This document shows positions 22,153 through 33,041 of a stretch of 64,000 nucleotides of DNA, one piece after another. The stretch is from the NCBI RefSeq assembly GCF_019175385.1, contig NC_083348.1, forward strand, positions 50,056,950-50,120,949, read 5' to 3'. How positions within the stretch are numbered: position 1 is the first letter of the stretch; each line of letters begins with the position of its first letter. Both the position numbers and the translations under genes were made by a program. The stretch comes from Lycium barbarum (taxonomy: Eukaryota; Streptophyta; Magnoliopsida; Solanales; Solanaceae). The notes beneath the pieces are model-generated. The model searched no databases and was not told the DNA's origin. It saw only the letters and a list, made by a program, of their open reading frames with translations.

Positions 22153-25009
22153 TGTCACGACGCAAACCGATGGGCCGTAACAAGTGCCCGACCATTACTG
22201 GCCAAGCATTCCTATGCTTGCATTTACTTCTCACTGACTGTCCTGGGCCTATATACAATCTGTAACTATGCTATACTGTCTCCCGAACAGTCAACATGAA
22301 AGACACCGTACCGGGAACTCACGACCAATGCATACATATAAACATAAACAGTGAGAATAACAGTGTGAGCCGATTTGGCCGCCACACATATATATTGTAC
22401 AACAAAATAAGTGCCGACGAGGCAGCATAACATCACGACTACATATCACAGTCTACAGACCTCTATAGAAAACAGGCTGTAGAAATGACAGGACAAGGCC
22501 CTGCCGTACCCATATATGTACGTAACCGAGTAGCATACCAAAAGGGGTGTAACTCTGGGTCAATGGAGCGTACTGATTGCTGCTGAGGGGAGGTCCTAGT
22601 GCTGCGAATCGTCTGACTGGCTACCTGGTCCTGCGGGCATGAACGCAGCGTCCATAAGAAGGGACATCAGTACGAATAATGTACTGAGTATGTAAGACAT
22701 GAATAGTAATATAGTAAGGGATGTAAAGTATGAATAATAACAGAACGAAAATATAGAGCATATCGTAAGATAAAAGAGTAACCTGTACATATGAGTGCCT
22801 CTTAGGGCGGATGCCATGCATGCTTAGCTTTCTTTGAAAAAACATTTCTTGTTCATATATAAAGAAAATATGCCGAGGAACGTCGGCCCTATCCATTTAA
22901 CCACATATGTCCCGCGTCCAGGCATCCCGTGTCTGAGATGATAAGTTACACCAACTGATCAGGTGGCCATGCGTCTATAGCACCACTCCCTTTTTCCCAT
23001 ATTCCCCATATACATATACATATATCATATAAGCAGCATGCATGAGAGCCCAAAGAAAACTATGCCTATATCGGAGTGACGTAAGGTCGGTAATCTCCGA
23101 TTATATTATGGAATAATCATGGTCGTTTTGTCTTACCTTGAAGGAAAAATTATTAACTATCAATGAAGAATAACATCAAGAGAAAACATAAAATAGGGTC
23201 ATAAATCTCATAAGGCGTCAATTCATATACTTTGGAATCTTTATAAATAGTCATCATCCATGAATAAAATTGAGAAATCAAGAAATAACTCAACATTCTT
23301 ATATCGTCATTGAAATCGTAACCTTGGGACCTTTAAACTAATCATCATAATCATCATAGGAAAATATTCTCATTTTTTTTGCATCATTGTCATCATGATA
23401 AAACGTGTCCATCATCGTTGTCATAAGAGCTTACGAAATCATAAACCTCTGTTTTGGAAAAATATGGACATTCTGGAAAACATTTACGGGTTATCGGGAA
23501 AGGAATCGTGCCTTGGGATCATAGACTTCTAACTTTTGAAAACAAGAAGTTACAGAAGCATTTATGAAATCGTAACATAGGAATCATGCCTTTGAAAGAA
23601 AGGGACAAGCCTTAACATACCTGTTCAACCTCTTATTAGCTATGCTTATTCGTTCGAGCTCGCCAGTCTACATTTAAGAGGATTTACACTAACGTTAGCC
23701 ACTTTATTGCACACTTATTCCAAGTTTCAAATCAAACTATTTTATATTTTGTCGAAAATCGGGCAGCATCTCCCCTGTTTATATGCCTTGCCCGAATTCT
23801 CAATTCAATAGCCAACAACAGCCACAACAATACAAATATTAACCAAAATATTTCCAACACCAAAATACTTCATAAGCATTCCATATGGTGTTAGTCCCAT
23901 ATTTCCTCCAAAGAATCATTTTATAACAATTTAACAACTCTTTCTCTGTAAACAAACAAAGATTAACGTTAATAGCAAGAGATTCATACCTTTATTTCGA
24001 TAATATTATATATCTTCACTCCTCCACCTTGAGTTTAAGACACAATGCCTCAATACACAATTTTGTAGTTGTAACTATACGCCGTCTAGACCGGGATTTC
24101 GGAATTATACCTAGTTTCGGGCTAAAAGGTTGATGGTTGGAAGGTTTAGGAAATTTCTGGAATATTTGAGGAGGTTTTGGGTGTGTTTGGTCAAAAATGA
24201 GGGGGGTATCCCCCTTTAAATAGCAGTACAGGTTCTGCCTGGACCGACTTAGAATTCCTTCTACGTACTCGCGCCCCCTTTTGGCGTGTTCGTGCAGCCT
24301 TAATTTTTCTACCTGCGCCTTCGTTCAGTAAAAAGGTCATAACTCTTGATCCCGGTATCGTGTGAGAGTCCACGCCCTATGGTTGGAAAGCTCTTTCAAT
24401 TATCTACAACTTTCGTGCTTGGTATATTTCCAAATTCAAAACTTATAACATCGTTTTGGACCTCCAAGTCAGATCACCCAAAAATGTTTCCTTAAATCGT
24501 CCTTTTGGAGGGCTTATGTCCATATTTGGCTTAAGGGTCCTTCTTAGGAATTACTCAACTTTCCATGTACTACTCATGTATATCTTCATATGTCCTTTAT
24601 AAAAGTCCTGGCGTGTGGGCCCCACTTGGCTTACAATGACGAGGGATTTTATCAAGCCACGCACTACCTGATTTACACCATATGGTCTCCAAATGTCATA
24701 TGCATATTATTATTGCACTCTTAAAATATAACCTTCATCCTAACCCGGGCCTCAAAATATTTCAGCGCGTTCGCGCCTCGTTGTAGCGCGTTCGCGTTGT
24801 GTTGGCCCTTCGCCTTCTGCGCGTTCGCGCTGTGTTGGCCCTTCGCCTTCTGCGCGTTCGCGCCACTCCCTGGCGCGTTTGCGCATACCATTTTCCTAGT
24901 CTGCCAGCCCAATTTGTAACGTCCATATCTCCTTACCCCAATGTCCTATTGAGGAGCGGTTTGTTGTGTTGGAAACTAGACTTCCCGAACTTCTTTCCAG
25001 GGTGTAACA
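22153..25009 (-). repeat. Element E 5' LTR (right copy)
   Basis: Partner of 15547-18368. It is 35 bp longer, mostly because of one extra 33-bp unit near 24786-24851. In element sense it starts TGTTACACCCTGGAAAGAAG and ends CGTGACA. Confidence 0.9.
24786..24862. repeat. 33-bp tandem repeat in element E LTR
   Basis: GCGCGTTCGCG starts at 24786, 24819 and 24852, separated by GTTGGCCCTTCGCCTTCT. The left LTR has one unit fewer. Confidence 0.9.
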
Positions 25010-25014
25010 CTGTG

Positions 25015-26096
25015 CTGCCAGAAGCTTAGCTTGAATCACCTTCACCTTCTCTAAGGACTCTCTCAGAGGGTCCGTACTCCAGGGTCTCACCTCAAACACA
25101 TCAAACCACCCTATAAGAGACCTACACATCCTCCCATACAACGCCTAAAATTGGGCCATGTCGATGTTCGAGTGGTTGCTATTATTATATGCAAACTTGA
25201 CCAATAGTAAAGATTGATCCCAATGACCACTAAAGTCTATCACACAAGCCCGAAACATATCTTCAAGGACCTAAATAGTCCGCTCGGACTGGCCATCAGT
25301 CTGAGGGTGGAGCGCTGTACTAAGGTCCAACCTAGTACCCAATTCCTCCTGCAAATGCTCCCGAAATTGATATGTCAATGTCGTGCCCCTATCAGACACG
25401 ATGGAGATAGGAACCCCATATAGCCTAACCACATCACGAATGTAGATTTGGGCTAATTTCTCTGCATCATAAGTTATCCGCACTAGAATGAAGTGGTCAG
25501 ACTTAGTCAACCTGTCAACAATAACCCAGATTGAATCAAACTTCCCCAACATTTTCGGAAGACCAACCACGAAATCCATTGCTATTCTTTCCCACTTCCA
25601 CTCAGGAATGGGCATCCTCTTAAGGGTACCCCCAGGTTTCTGATATTCATACATCACCTGCTGGCAGTTCAAACACTGAGGAACAAACTCCACTATATCA
25701 CGCTAACTATATCACGCTTCATCCTAGTCCACCAGTAGTGTTGTCTCAAATCGCGGTACAACTTAGTAGCGCCAAGATGAATGGAATACCTCGAACTGTA
25801 AGCCTCTGTTAGAATAGTCTTAATAAAATCACACACACCTGGCACGGAAACTCACCTTTTAATCCACAGCACCCTCTCTTCGTCAAGCACGACCTCCTTG
25901 ACTTAGCATCCTCAAACTGCTTAGCCTTAATCTACTCTAGTAATGATGACCGAGCCTCAACACAAGCCAACACCCTGCCCGTGTTAGAAATATCCAGCCC
26001 CATAAAAGTATTAACCAGAGTATGAACCTCTCTAACTAACGGACCCTCCGAAGAGATCAAACGTGCCAGACTTTCCATACTAGCCGACTTCCTACA
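25015..26096 (-). pseudogene. Element A RNase H/integrase linker and integrase core
   Basis: From 26096 the minus strand reads the linker (KSASMESLARLISSE) and then degenerate zinc-binding sequence. An open stretch at 25693-25271 contains the integrase core: CLNCQQV, ERIAMDFVVGLPK with the first catalytic D, GVPISIVSDRGT with the second D, and HPQTDGQSERTI with the catalytic E region. Stops and frameshifts break the zinc finger and the ends. The piece is cut at 25015 by element E and at 26096 by element B, where about 0.3 kb of RNase H is missing. Confidence 0.85.
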
Positions 26097-26569
26097 AGGG
26101 ATATGAATAGGGGAGATGCTGTCCAAATTTTGGTAGATTCTAAAGGGGTTTAATTTAAAGACTTAAGATAAGAATATGACAATAAGCCTAACAATAGTAC
26201 CAATTCTCTTGAATGTAGATTTACGAGCTTGGGAAGACAAGCGTTAAGTGGTTAAGTTAAGACAAACGAAAAGGTATGTTAAGGCTAGTCCCTTTCTTTG
26301 TAAAGGCATGATTCTTTTCTTATGAATCCACACATGCTTTTCATAGCATCCTTATTTCGAAAAAGTTAGAAGTTCATGATTCTTAGAGTTTATTATGATG
26401 ATAATGATGATGATGATGATTCCAGTTTTTAGATATTCCAAAGATTATGGATTTGATGCTATTATGAGATTATTGAGCTTATTTCATTATTTTCTTGATT
26501 TTATTCATTGTTGTTGATCTCACCTTATGATAATTGTTCCTTCACGGTGAGATATAGCGATGATGATTG

Positions 26570-26676
26570 CTCTAGATTATGTGATGATGGTCATGCGGTG
26601 AGGTGCATGCGATTATGCCAGCATTAACGCACCGGATTTCATCAGGGGCTGAAAGGATAGTGACCACGACGAAACC
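26570..26676 (+). repeat. Element E core-like patch inside element B LTR
   Basis: Matches the complement of about 21030-21143, including TCATGCGGTGAGGTG, GATTATGCCAGCATTAACGC and GGCTGAAAGGATAGTGACCA. At the left junction both parents read TTGCTCTAGATTATG or a close variant, so a short microhomology is present. Confidence 0.8.
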
Positions 26677-27639
26677 GGGATATGAATAGGGGAGATGCTG
26701 TCCGAATTTTGGTAGATTCTAAAGGGGTTTAATTTAAATACTTAAGATAAGCATATGACAATAAGCCTAACAATAGTACCAATTCTCTTGAATGTAGATT
26801 TACGAGCTTGGGAAGACAAGCGTTAAGTGGTTAAGTTAAGACAAACGAAAAGGTATGTTAAGGCTAGTCCCTTTCTTTCTAAAGGCATGATTCTTTTCTT
26901 ATGAATCCACACATGCTTTTCATAGCATCCTTATTTGCAAAAAGTTAGAAGGTCATGATTCTTATAGTTTATTATGATGATAATGATGATGACGATGATT
27001 CCATTTTTAGAGATTCCAAAGCTTATGGATTTGATGCTATTATGAGATTATTGAGCTTATTTCATGATTTTCATGATTTTATTCATTGTTGTTGATCTCA
27101 CCTTATGATAATTGTTCCTTCACGGTGATATATAGCGATGATGATTGCTCCATAATATAAATCAGAGGTTACCGACCTTACGTCACTCCGATAAAGTTGT
27201 AGCTTTTAATTGGGATCTCATGCATGCTTGATATATACATATGTATTTATTTTAACAACACCGTGCCTACATGGCCGGGCAGACACCACTACGGTGGGCG
27301 GCTTATGGATAATGATAATAACACAGTGCCTATATGCCGGGCAGCACCACTAATAGTGAGCTAGTACAAGATCCCTAATGAGATATTTAATGCTAGAAAG
27401 GAGGGTTATGGTGTATCTCAGGAATTGTTTGAGGTTTAGCTAATCGGGAAGAAGTCCTAATGGCTCAGAAATATACATATAAGTCTTATGTGATCATGTA
27501 GGAATTAACGGATAAGTGATGACCATGAGAAGCGCTTAGAAGCTAATAGGTAAAGAATGAGTACTAGAAGTATATAAAGGGTGCCTATAGGGGATATTTG
27601 GATCGGGCTGCACGTTCCGTAGCACATGCATTCATATTT

Positions 27640-27850
27640 ACCACTGGTCTACAGCCAGTTGGGAAGTTATTACCACCATGCTACGGACGGATGGGCATAT
27701 ATTTATTTACCACCATGCTACAACTGGTTGGGCAGTTACCACCGTGCCACGGCTGGTTGGGCAGATATGTATTTACCACTATGCTACGACTGGTTAGGCA
27801 GTTACCACGGTGCTACGGCCGGTCGGGCAGTTACCACTGATCAGTTGGGC
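27640..27850 (+). repeat. Minisatellite in element B 5' LTR
   Basis: Irregular tandem units built on ACCACCATGCTACGGCTGG and GTTGGGCAG(A/T)TA. The same array lies at about 32180-32400 in the 3' LTR with different unit order. The ORFs through it are repeat artefacts. Confidence 0.8.
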
Positions 27851-28502
27851 AGTTAGCACCAGGATGATAAGTAAGTTAAAGACATAGTATTGTACATAGA
27901 TGTAGTTAAATATATAAGAGTATAGAGAGATACGCATACTAGATTCTCATTGGTAAGTTAGAAGTGCCAGGTTGATTCTTATCCTTCTTCTTGCAGTATA
28001 TGTTTATTATGTTATATTTCTGCCTTACATACTCGGTACACTATCCGTACTGACGTCCTATTGCTTGTGGACGCTGCGTTCATGCCCGCAGGTATATACA
28101 GACAAGACAAGGTCCTTCCACTGTAGGCTTCCTCCAGGTACTAGTCTTGACTGGTGGGCTCCACTTCTTCCTGGAGCATTGCCGAGTCTGGGTTCACATA
28201 TGTACTTTTGAGTGTTACGGGTATATCGGTTGCCCTGTCCCGACTTGTATATTTCAGTCATGTTCATAGAGACTTTGCAGACAGTTTCTTTTATATAGCT
28301 TAGATATGTCTTGTCAGTGGTTATGTCGGCATCGTGGGCCCATTGTGCATTTACATATGCATGATATTATATTCATAGTTAGCCTCCTTGGCCTTATTTT
28401 ACCTTTCGAGACATAGAAGATGCAAGTTACAGCTTGGTTCGCTCGGCCCCAGTAAGGTGTCGGGTGCCAATCACGCCTTATCAGGGTTGGGGCGTGACAA
28501 AG

Positions 28503-28514
28503 TGGTATCAGAGC
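28503..28514 (+). other. Element B primer binding site
   Basis: Perfect TGGTATCAGAGC, three bases after the LTR end GTGACA at 28499. Confidence 0.95.
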
Positions 28515-28703
28515 AGGTCTGTCCTAGGGTTTTCTGCAAGTCGTGTCTAGCAGAGTCTTGTTTATGGTGTGCAGTCACCACACTTTTAAACAGGAAGCTA
28601 CAAGGCATTTAGGAAGGTTTCCTTTCTTTCCCGTCTTAGATCGTGCGATAGAACCATGTTTTGAGGATTCTCTTTTTCCTGACCATATATTGTGATTTCG
28701 GTA

Positions 28704-30046
28704 ATGCCTATGAAGAGAAAGGCAGTAGCGGCCCAAAAGGGCAAGGCAGTGGCCGGAAGAAGGACTAAGCGGGAACCGCCGGTAGATAAAAATGAAGGCG
28801 AGTCCCAGAAAAAAGTCCTATCTTGGACGTTTTACAGCCCAACCGCTCCAGAGAAGTATACAGAAACTCCAACACTCGGGTCAGGAGATACGAGAAGCCA
28901 TTCGGTTGTCGACTCAGTTAGTAGCTGCTCAGGCCCAGAGTCAGGGTACAGGTCATGGTGATAGAGCCGTTAGTGCCAGAGTCTGAGACTTTCTCAATTT
29001 GGACCCGCCAGAGTTCTTTGGGTCAAAACCAGATGAGGACCCACAGAATTTTATAGATGGGATGCTGAGAACGTTCCGAGTGATGCATTCTTTAGACATC
29101 GAGTCTCTAGAGTTAGCTTCCTACAGATTATGGGATGTGGCTGTATATTGGTATAATGCTTGGATGTCTTCTAGAGGGGCTAATGCACCCCCACCCGTGT
29201 GGCAGGAGTTCGTAGATGCTTTTTTTCGACATTATTTGCCACTAGAGGTTCGTCGGGCGAGAGTAGACAGATATTTTACTCGTAGGCAAGGAAACATAAG
29301 TGTGCGGAGTATAGTCTCCAGTTTAATCTTTGGCCAGGTATGCTCCCACTATTGTAGCAGAAATGAACAATCGAGTGCACCGGTTTATGGTGGGACTCGA
29401 GCCGCATCTGATTAATGAGTGTTCCACAGCTGCTTTACTTGACAGTATGGACATCGCCCGTATCCAGGCATATACTCAGAATCTAGAAGATTAGAAGAGA
29501 CAACAGTTTGAGTACTTCAATGAGGGTCAGCCTATGAGGGCTAGATCCTCTAATCAGTTAGAGGACGTCGGGGGAAGTTTTAGACCCCCACTTTCAGCTA
29601 CCAGTATTTCTTCACCATCGCGGAGGCCAGCTTATTCTGAGTCAGGTCGGGATTCGAGGGCTTCAAGTTTTTAGTACCGGAGAGATTCAACGCGGATGAG
29701 GATGCCCCATCCACGATGCAGTCGGTGTGGTAGAGCCCATTCTGGATGATGTCGTGAGGGCTCAGATGTATGTTATACATGTGGGATTTTAGGTCACTAT
29801 ATGAGGGATTGCCTAATGGGTTATAGAGGTGATATAGCTCGGCCCACTGGATCAGTAGTAGCTTCATCTCCTTCGGTACGCTTCCCAAAATTAGACCCCC
29901 AGACATTGGCTAGTAGAGGCAGAGGTAGAGGTGGAGCGTCTAGCTCTGGCAGTGGTCAGAACAGCATAAACACTTTGGAGAGGCACCAGGATCAGGAGCA
30001 GCTACCATGTGCTGATACAGGTATATTTACTAGTTATGTTGGCTAA
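28704..30046 (+). pseudogene. Element B gag, frameshifted
   Basis: ATG at 28704 starts a lysine-rich N terminus (MPMKRKAVAAQKGKAVAGRR). A frameshift near 28880 and a stop near 28984 precede the retrotransposon gag core (PPEFFGSKPDEDPQNFIDGM, SYRLWDVAVYWYNAW, EFVDAFFRHYLPLEVRRAR), open at 28999-29415. After a second frameshift near 29330 a partial knuckle (CSRCGRAHSG, interrupted by a stop) and an intact CCHC knuckle (CYTCGILGHYMRDC, near 29770-29811) are found. A G/R/S-rich tail then ends soon after the position where the protease should start. Gag would have formed the capsid. Confidence 0.85.
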
Positions 30047-30197
30047 AAAGTTACTATTATTTATGGTGGCCCGATGTGGCGTGGTATATTTTGGATTACT
30101 GTGTCAACAGGTCGGTAGTTATATAGTTACAGAGGAAACCCTGGTAAAATTTTCCATATGGTCCTTGAGAGTTTAACATTTGAGGACGAATATTTTT
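30047..30197 (+). other. Element B deletion junction and 3' trailer
   Basis: This short stretch matches the 3' untranslated trailer of element C at about 48440-48574 (TATATTTTGG, TAGTTACAG.GGAAAC, TAACATTTGAGGA). The whole pol region of about 3.5 kb is therefore missing between the gag end and here. Confidence 0.75.
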
Positions 30198-30210
30198 AAA
30201 GGGGGGAGAA
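30198..30210 (+). other. Element B polypurine tract
   Basis: AAAGGGGGGAGAA directly before the LTR start TGTTACACC at 30211. Confidence 0.9.
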
Positions 30211-33041
30211 TGTTACACCTCGAAAATTTTTGCGTCGTGTGCATTGTGAGCAAACTAACCTAAGATCGGAAAGGTTCATGGAAACCTTATAAGGTTAAGA
30301 AATACTCTTAACAAGTATTAAGTAAGTGTCTAAAGGTTACGGGATCAAGCAAATTGAAGAAAATGAGTTTGTCAAAAAATTTGGAAAAAGTTGGTAGAAT
30401 TTTGGATAGAAATTTTGGGTCAACTTTAGAGGGGTATATCTCCTAGTATATCAGGAGTTTTGAAGTGAAACAAAAGCCTAAATTGAAGTTCAGGAAGTCT
30501 AGTTTCCAATGCAATAAACCTTTCGTCAAAACGACATCGGAGTAGGGAGTTATAGGCATTTCAAGATAAGCCTCTAAGCTGCCAAATGGCTTCCCTGCGG
30601 GCCCCACTTGGAAAGTCATTGGAACTGACTTTCAAAGGGTATAAATACCCTATTATTCATTTTTTTCATCATTTACACTTATTTTGAGCCCTAGAAACAT
30701 CCATACACTTCTCTTAAACACTTAAGCCCCTTTGATCGAGAATTCATCAAGACTACACCGACTAGTTCATGAAAAGTGATTGTTCTTGCTTCTACTTAAT
30801 GTTGTGGTGAGTTTGTCTTGAAAAAGTTGGTGTGGCTAAAGTTATTCAAGTATAAGGTATGTTCTTCATCCTACCTCTTATGTTGAGTTGATTTGAAGGT
30901 TTACTAAGTCTTAAAAGTGAAAATAGTTATGGAGGAAAGGTCATAAAGTGTTGTGTTATAGAGTTTATGGATTGTTTTGAACATGTTGTAGCCGTGTTGT
31001 TGGGATAATTTCCTTGTATATGGATGGTATATAATTTTGTTGGTGTGTTGATGAGATTATGCTACCTGAGTGGGAAGAAAGGAAGTGCATATTGTTATTG
31101 TATATTGATAAACATCGTGTGGGATGTTTCATGGAATATTTTGGTATTGATGATGATGTTGTTGGTGTTAGTGTTGTTGTTGTTGTTGTGTTGGTTGTTG
31201 GTATTGTAATTTCGGGCTAGGGATATAAACAGGAGAGATACTTCCCGAATTTTGGTAGATTCTAAAGTGGTTTAATTTGAAGACATAAGATAAGCATATG
31301 ACGATAAGCCTAACAATAGTATGAATTCTCTTGAATGTAGATTTACAAGCATGGGAGGACAAGCATTAAGTGGTTAAGTTAGGGAGACCAAAAAGGTATG
31401 TTAAGGCTAGTCCCTTTCTTTCTAAAGGCATGGTTCTTTTCTTATGAATCCACACATGCTTTCCATAACATCCTTATTTCCAAAAAGTTAGAAGTTCATG
31501 ATTCTAAGAGTTTCTTATCATGATAATGATAATGATGATGATTCCATTTTTGGAGATTCCAAAGCTTATGGGTTTGATGCTATTATGAGATTATTTAGCT
31601 TATTTCATGATTTCCTTGATTTTATTCATTGTTGTTGATCTCACATTATGATAATTGTTCCTTCAAGGTCAGACATAGCGATGATGATTGCTCCATAATA
31701 TAAATCGGACGTTACCGACCTTACATCACTCCGTGAAGTTGTAGCTTTTAATTAGGCTCTCATGCGTACTTGATATATACATATGTATGTATTTTAATAA
31801 TACCGTACCAACATGGCCGGGCAGACACCACTACGGTGGGAGGCTTATGGATAATGATAATAACACCGTGCCTATATGTCGGGCAACACCACTAATAGTG
31901 AGCTAGTAGAAGATCCCTAATGAGGTATTTAATGCTAGAAGAGAGGGTCATGATGCATTTCAGGAATTGTTTGAGGTTTGGTTAATCGGGAAGAAGTCCT
32001 AATGGCTCAGAAATATGTTTATAGGTCTTATGTGATCATGTAGGCATTAACGGATAAGTGATGACCATGAGAAGCGCTTAGAAGTTAATAGGCAAAGAAT
32101 AAGTACTAGAAGTATATAAAGGCTACCTATAAGGGATATTTGGATCGGGCTGCACGTTTCGTAGCATATGCATTCATATTTACCACTGGTCTACAGCCAG
32201 TTGGGCAGTTATTACCACTGTGCTACAGCCGGGTGGGCAGATATGTATTTACCACCATGCTACGGCTGGTTGGGTAGTTACCACCGTGCTACGGCCGGTT
32301 AGGCAGATATGTACTTACCACCACACTACGGCTGGTTGGGCAGTTACCACCGTGCTACGGCCGGTCGGGCAGTTACCACTGATCAGTTGGGCAGTTAGCA
32401 CCAGGATGATAAGTAAGTTAGAGACATAGTATTGTACATAGATGTAATTAAATATATAATAGTATAGAGCGATACGCATACTAGATTCTCATTGGTAAGT
32501 CAGAAGTGCCAGGTTTATTCTTATCCTTCTAATTGCAGTATATGTTTATTATGTTACATTTTCGCCATACATACTCGGTATAGTATTCGTACTAACGTCC
32601 TATTGCTTGTGGACGCTGCGTTCATGGCCGCAGTTATAGACAAACGAGACGAGGACCTTCCACAGTAGGCTGCCTCCAGGTACTAGTCTTGATTGGTGGG
32701 CTCCACTTCTTCCTAGAGCATTGCTGAGTCTGGGTTCGCATATGTATTTTTGTGTGTTAGGGGTATATCGGGGGCCCTGTCACGACTTGTATACTTCAGT
32801 CATGTTCATAGAGGCTTTGCAGACAGTTTTTTGTATACATCTTAGTTATGTCTTGTCAGTGGTTATGTCGGCATCGTGGGCCCATTGTACATATACATAT
32901 GCATGATATTATATTCATAGTTAACCTTCGTGGCCTTATTTTGCCATTCGAGAAATCGAAGATGGAAGTTACAGCTTGGTTTGCTCGGCCCCAGTAAGAT
33001 GCCGGGTGCCAATAACGCCTTACCAGGGTTGGGGCGTGACA
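30211..33041 (+). repeat. Element B 3' LTR
   Basis: 2831 bp from TGTTACACCTCG to GGGGCGTGACA. It is followed by acaat (33042-33046), the presumed right target duplication, and then by element A coding sequence. ORFs inside are not supported. Confidence 0.9.

Larger units (their letters stand above)
15547..25009 (-). mobile_element. Element E: long-LTR, mostly non-coding retrotransposon
   Basis: Complete element on the minus strand with LTRs of 2822 and 2857 bp, a 12-bp primer site next to the 5' LTR (right side) and a purine tract next to the 3' LTR (left side). The target duplication is 5 bp: atgtg at 15542-15546 and ctgtg at 25010-25014, one base diverged. It is inserted in the integrase of element A. 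The 3.8-kb core encodes only one short proline/acid-rich ORF and no reverse transcriptase, protease or integrase, so it is non-autonomous. It resembles the LARD class. Its leader and polypurine tract match those of elements B and C, pointing to a related helper. Confidence 0.85.
26097..28499 (+). repeat. Element B 5' LTR, 5'-truncated and rearranged
   Basis: Starts at sequence equivalent to about 31218 of the 3' LTR, so the first ~1 kb is missing. It contains an internal duplication of about 480 bp (26097-26569 against about 26676-27155), separated by a 107-bp segment from an element E-type core. It ends GGGGCGTGACA at 28499. Confidence 0.85.
26097..33041 (+). mobile_element. Element B: gag-only Ty3/gypsy derivative
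   Basis: Plus-strand element with a truncated 5' LTR (26097-28499), primer site, decayed gag, polypurine tract and full 3' LTR (30211-33041). Pol is absent: sequence after the gag zinc knuckle passes directly into the 3' trailer that in element C lies after the chromodomain. Gag and leader match element C (same start, MPMKRKA against MPVKRKA). It is inserted in element A's RNase H region. The left target duplication is lost with the LTR start. Confidence 0.85.

Noticed and set aside
22596..22896. Pair of ORFs similar to 15996-16290
   Set aside because: Similar only because they are the two LTR copies of element E. There is no domain and no independent evidence for a gene.
27598..27856. Two overlapping ORFs of ~80 residues with repeated peptide units
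   Set aside because: They run through an LTR minisatellite, and the repeats explain the open frames in more than one phase.
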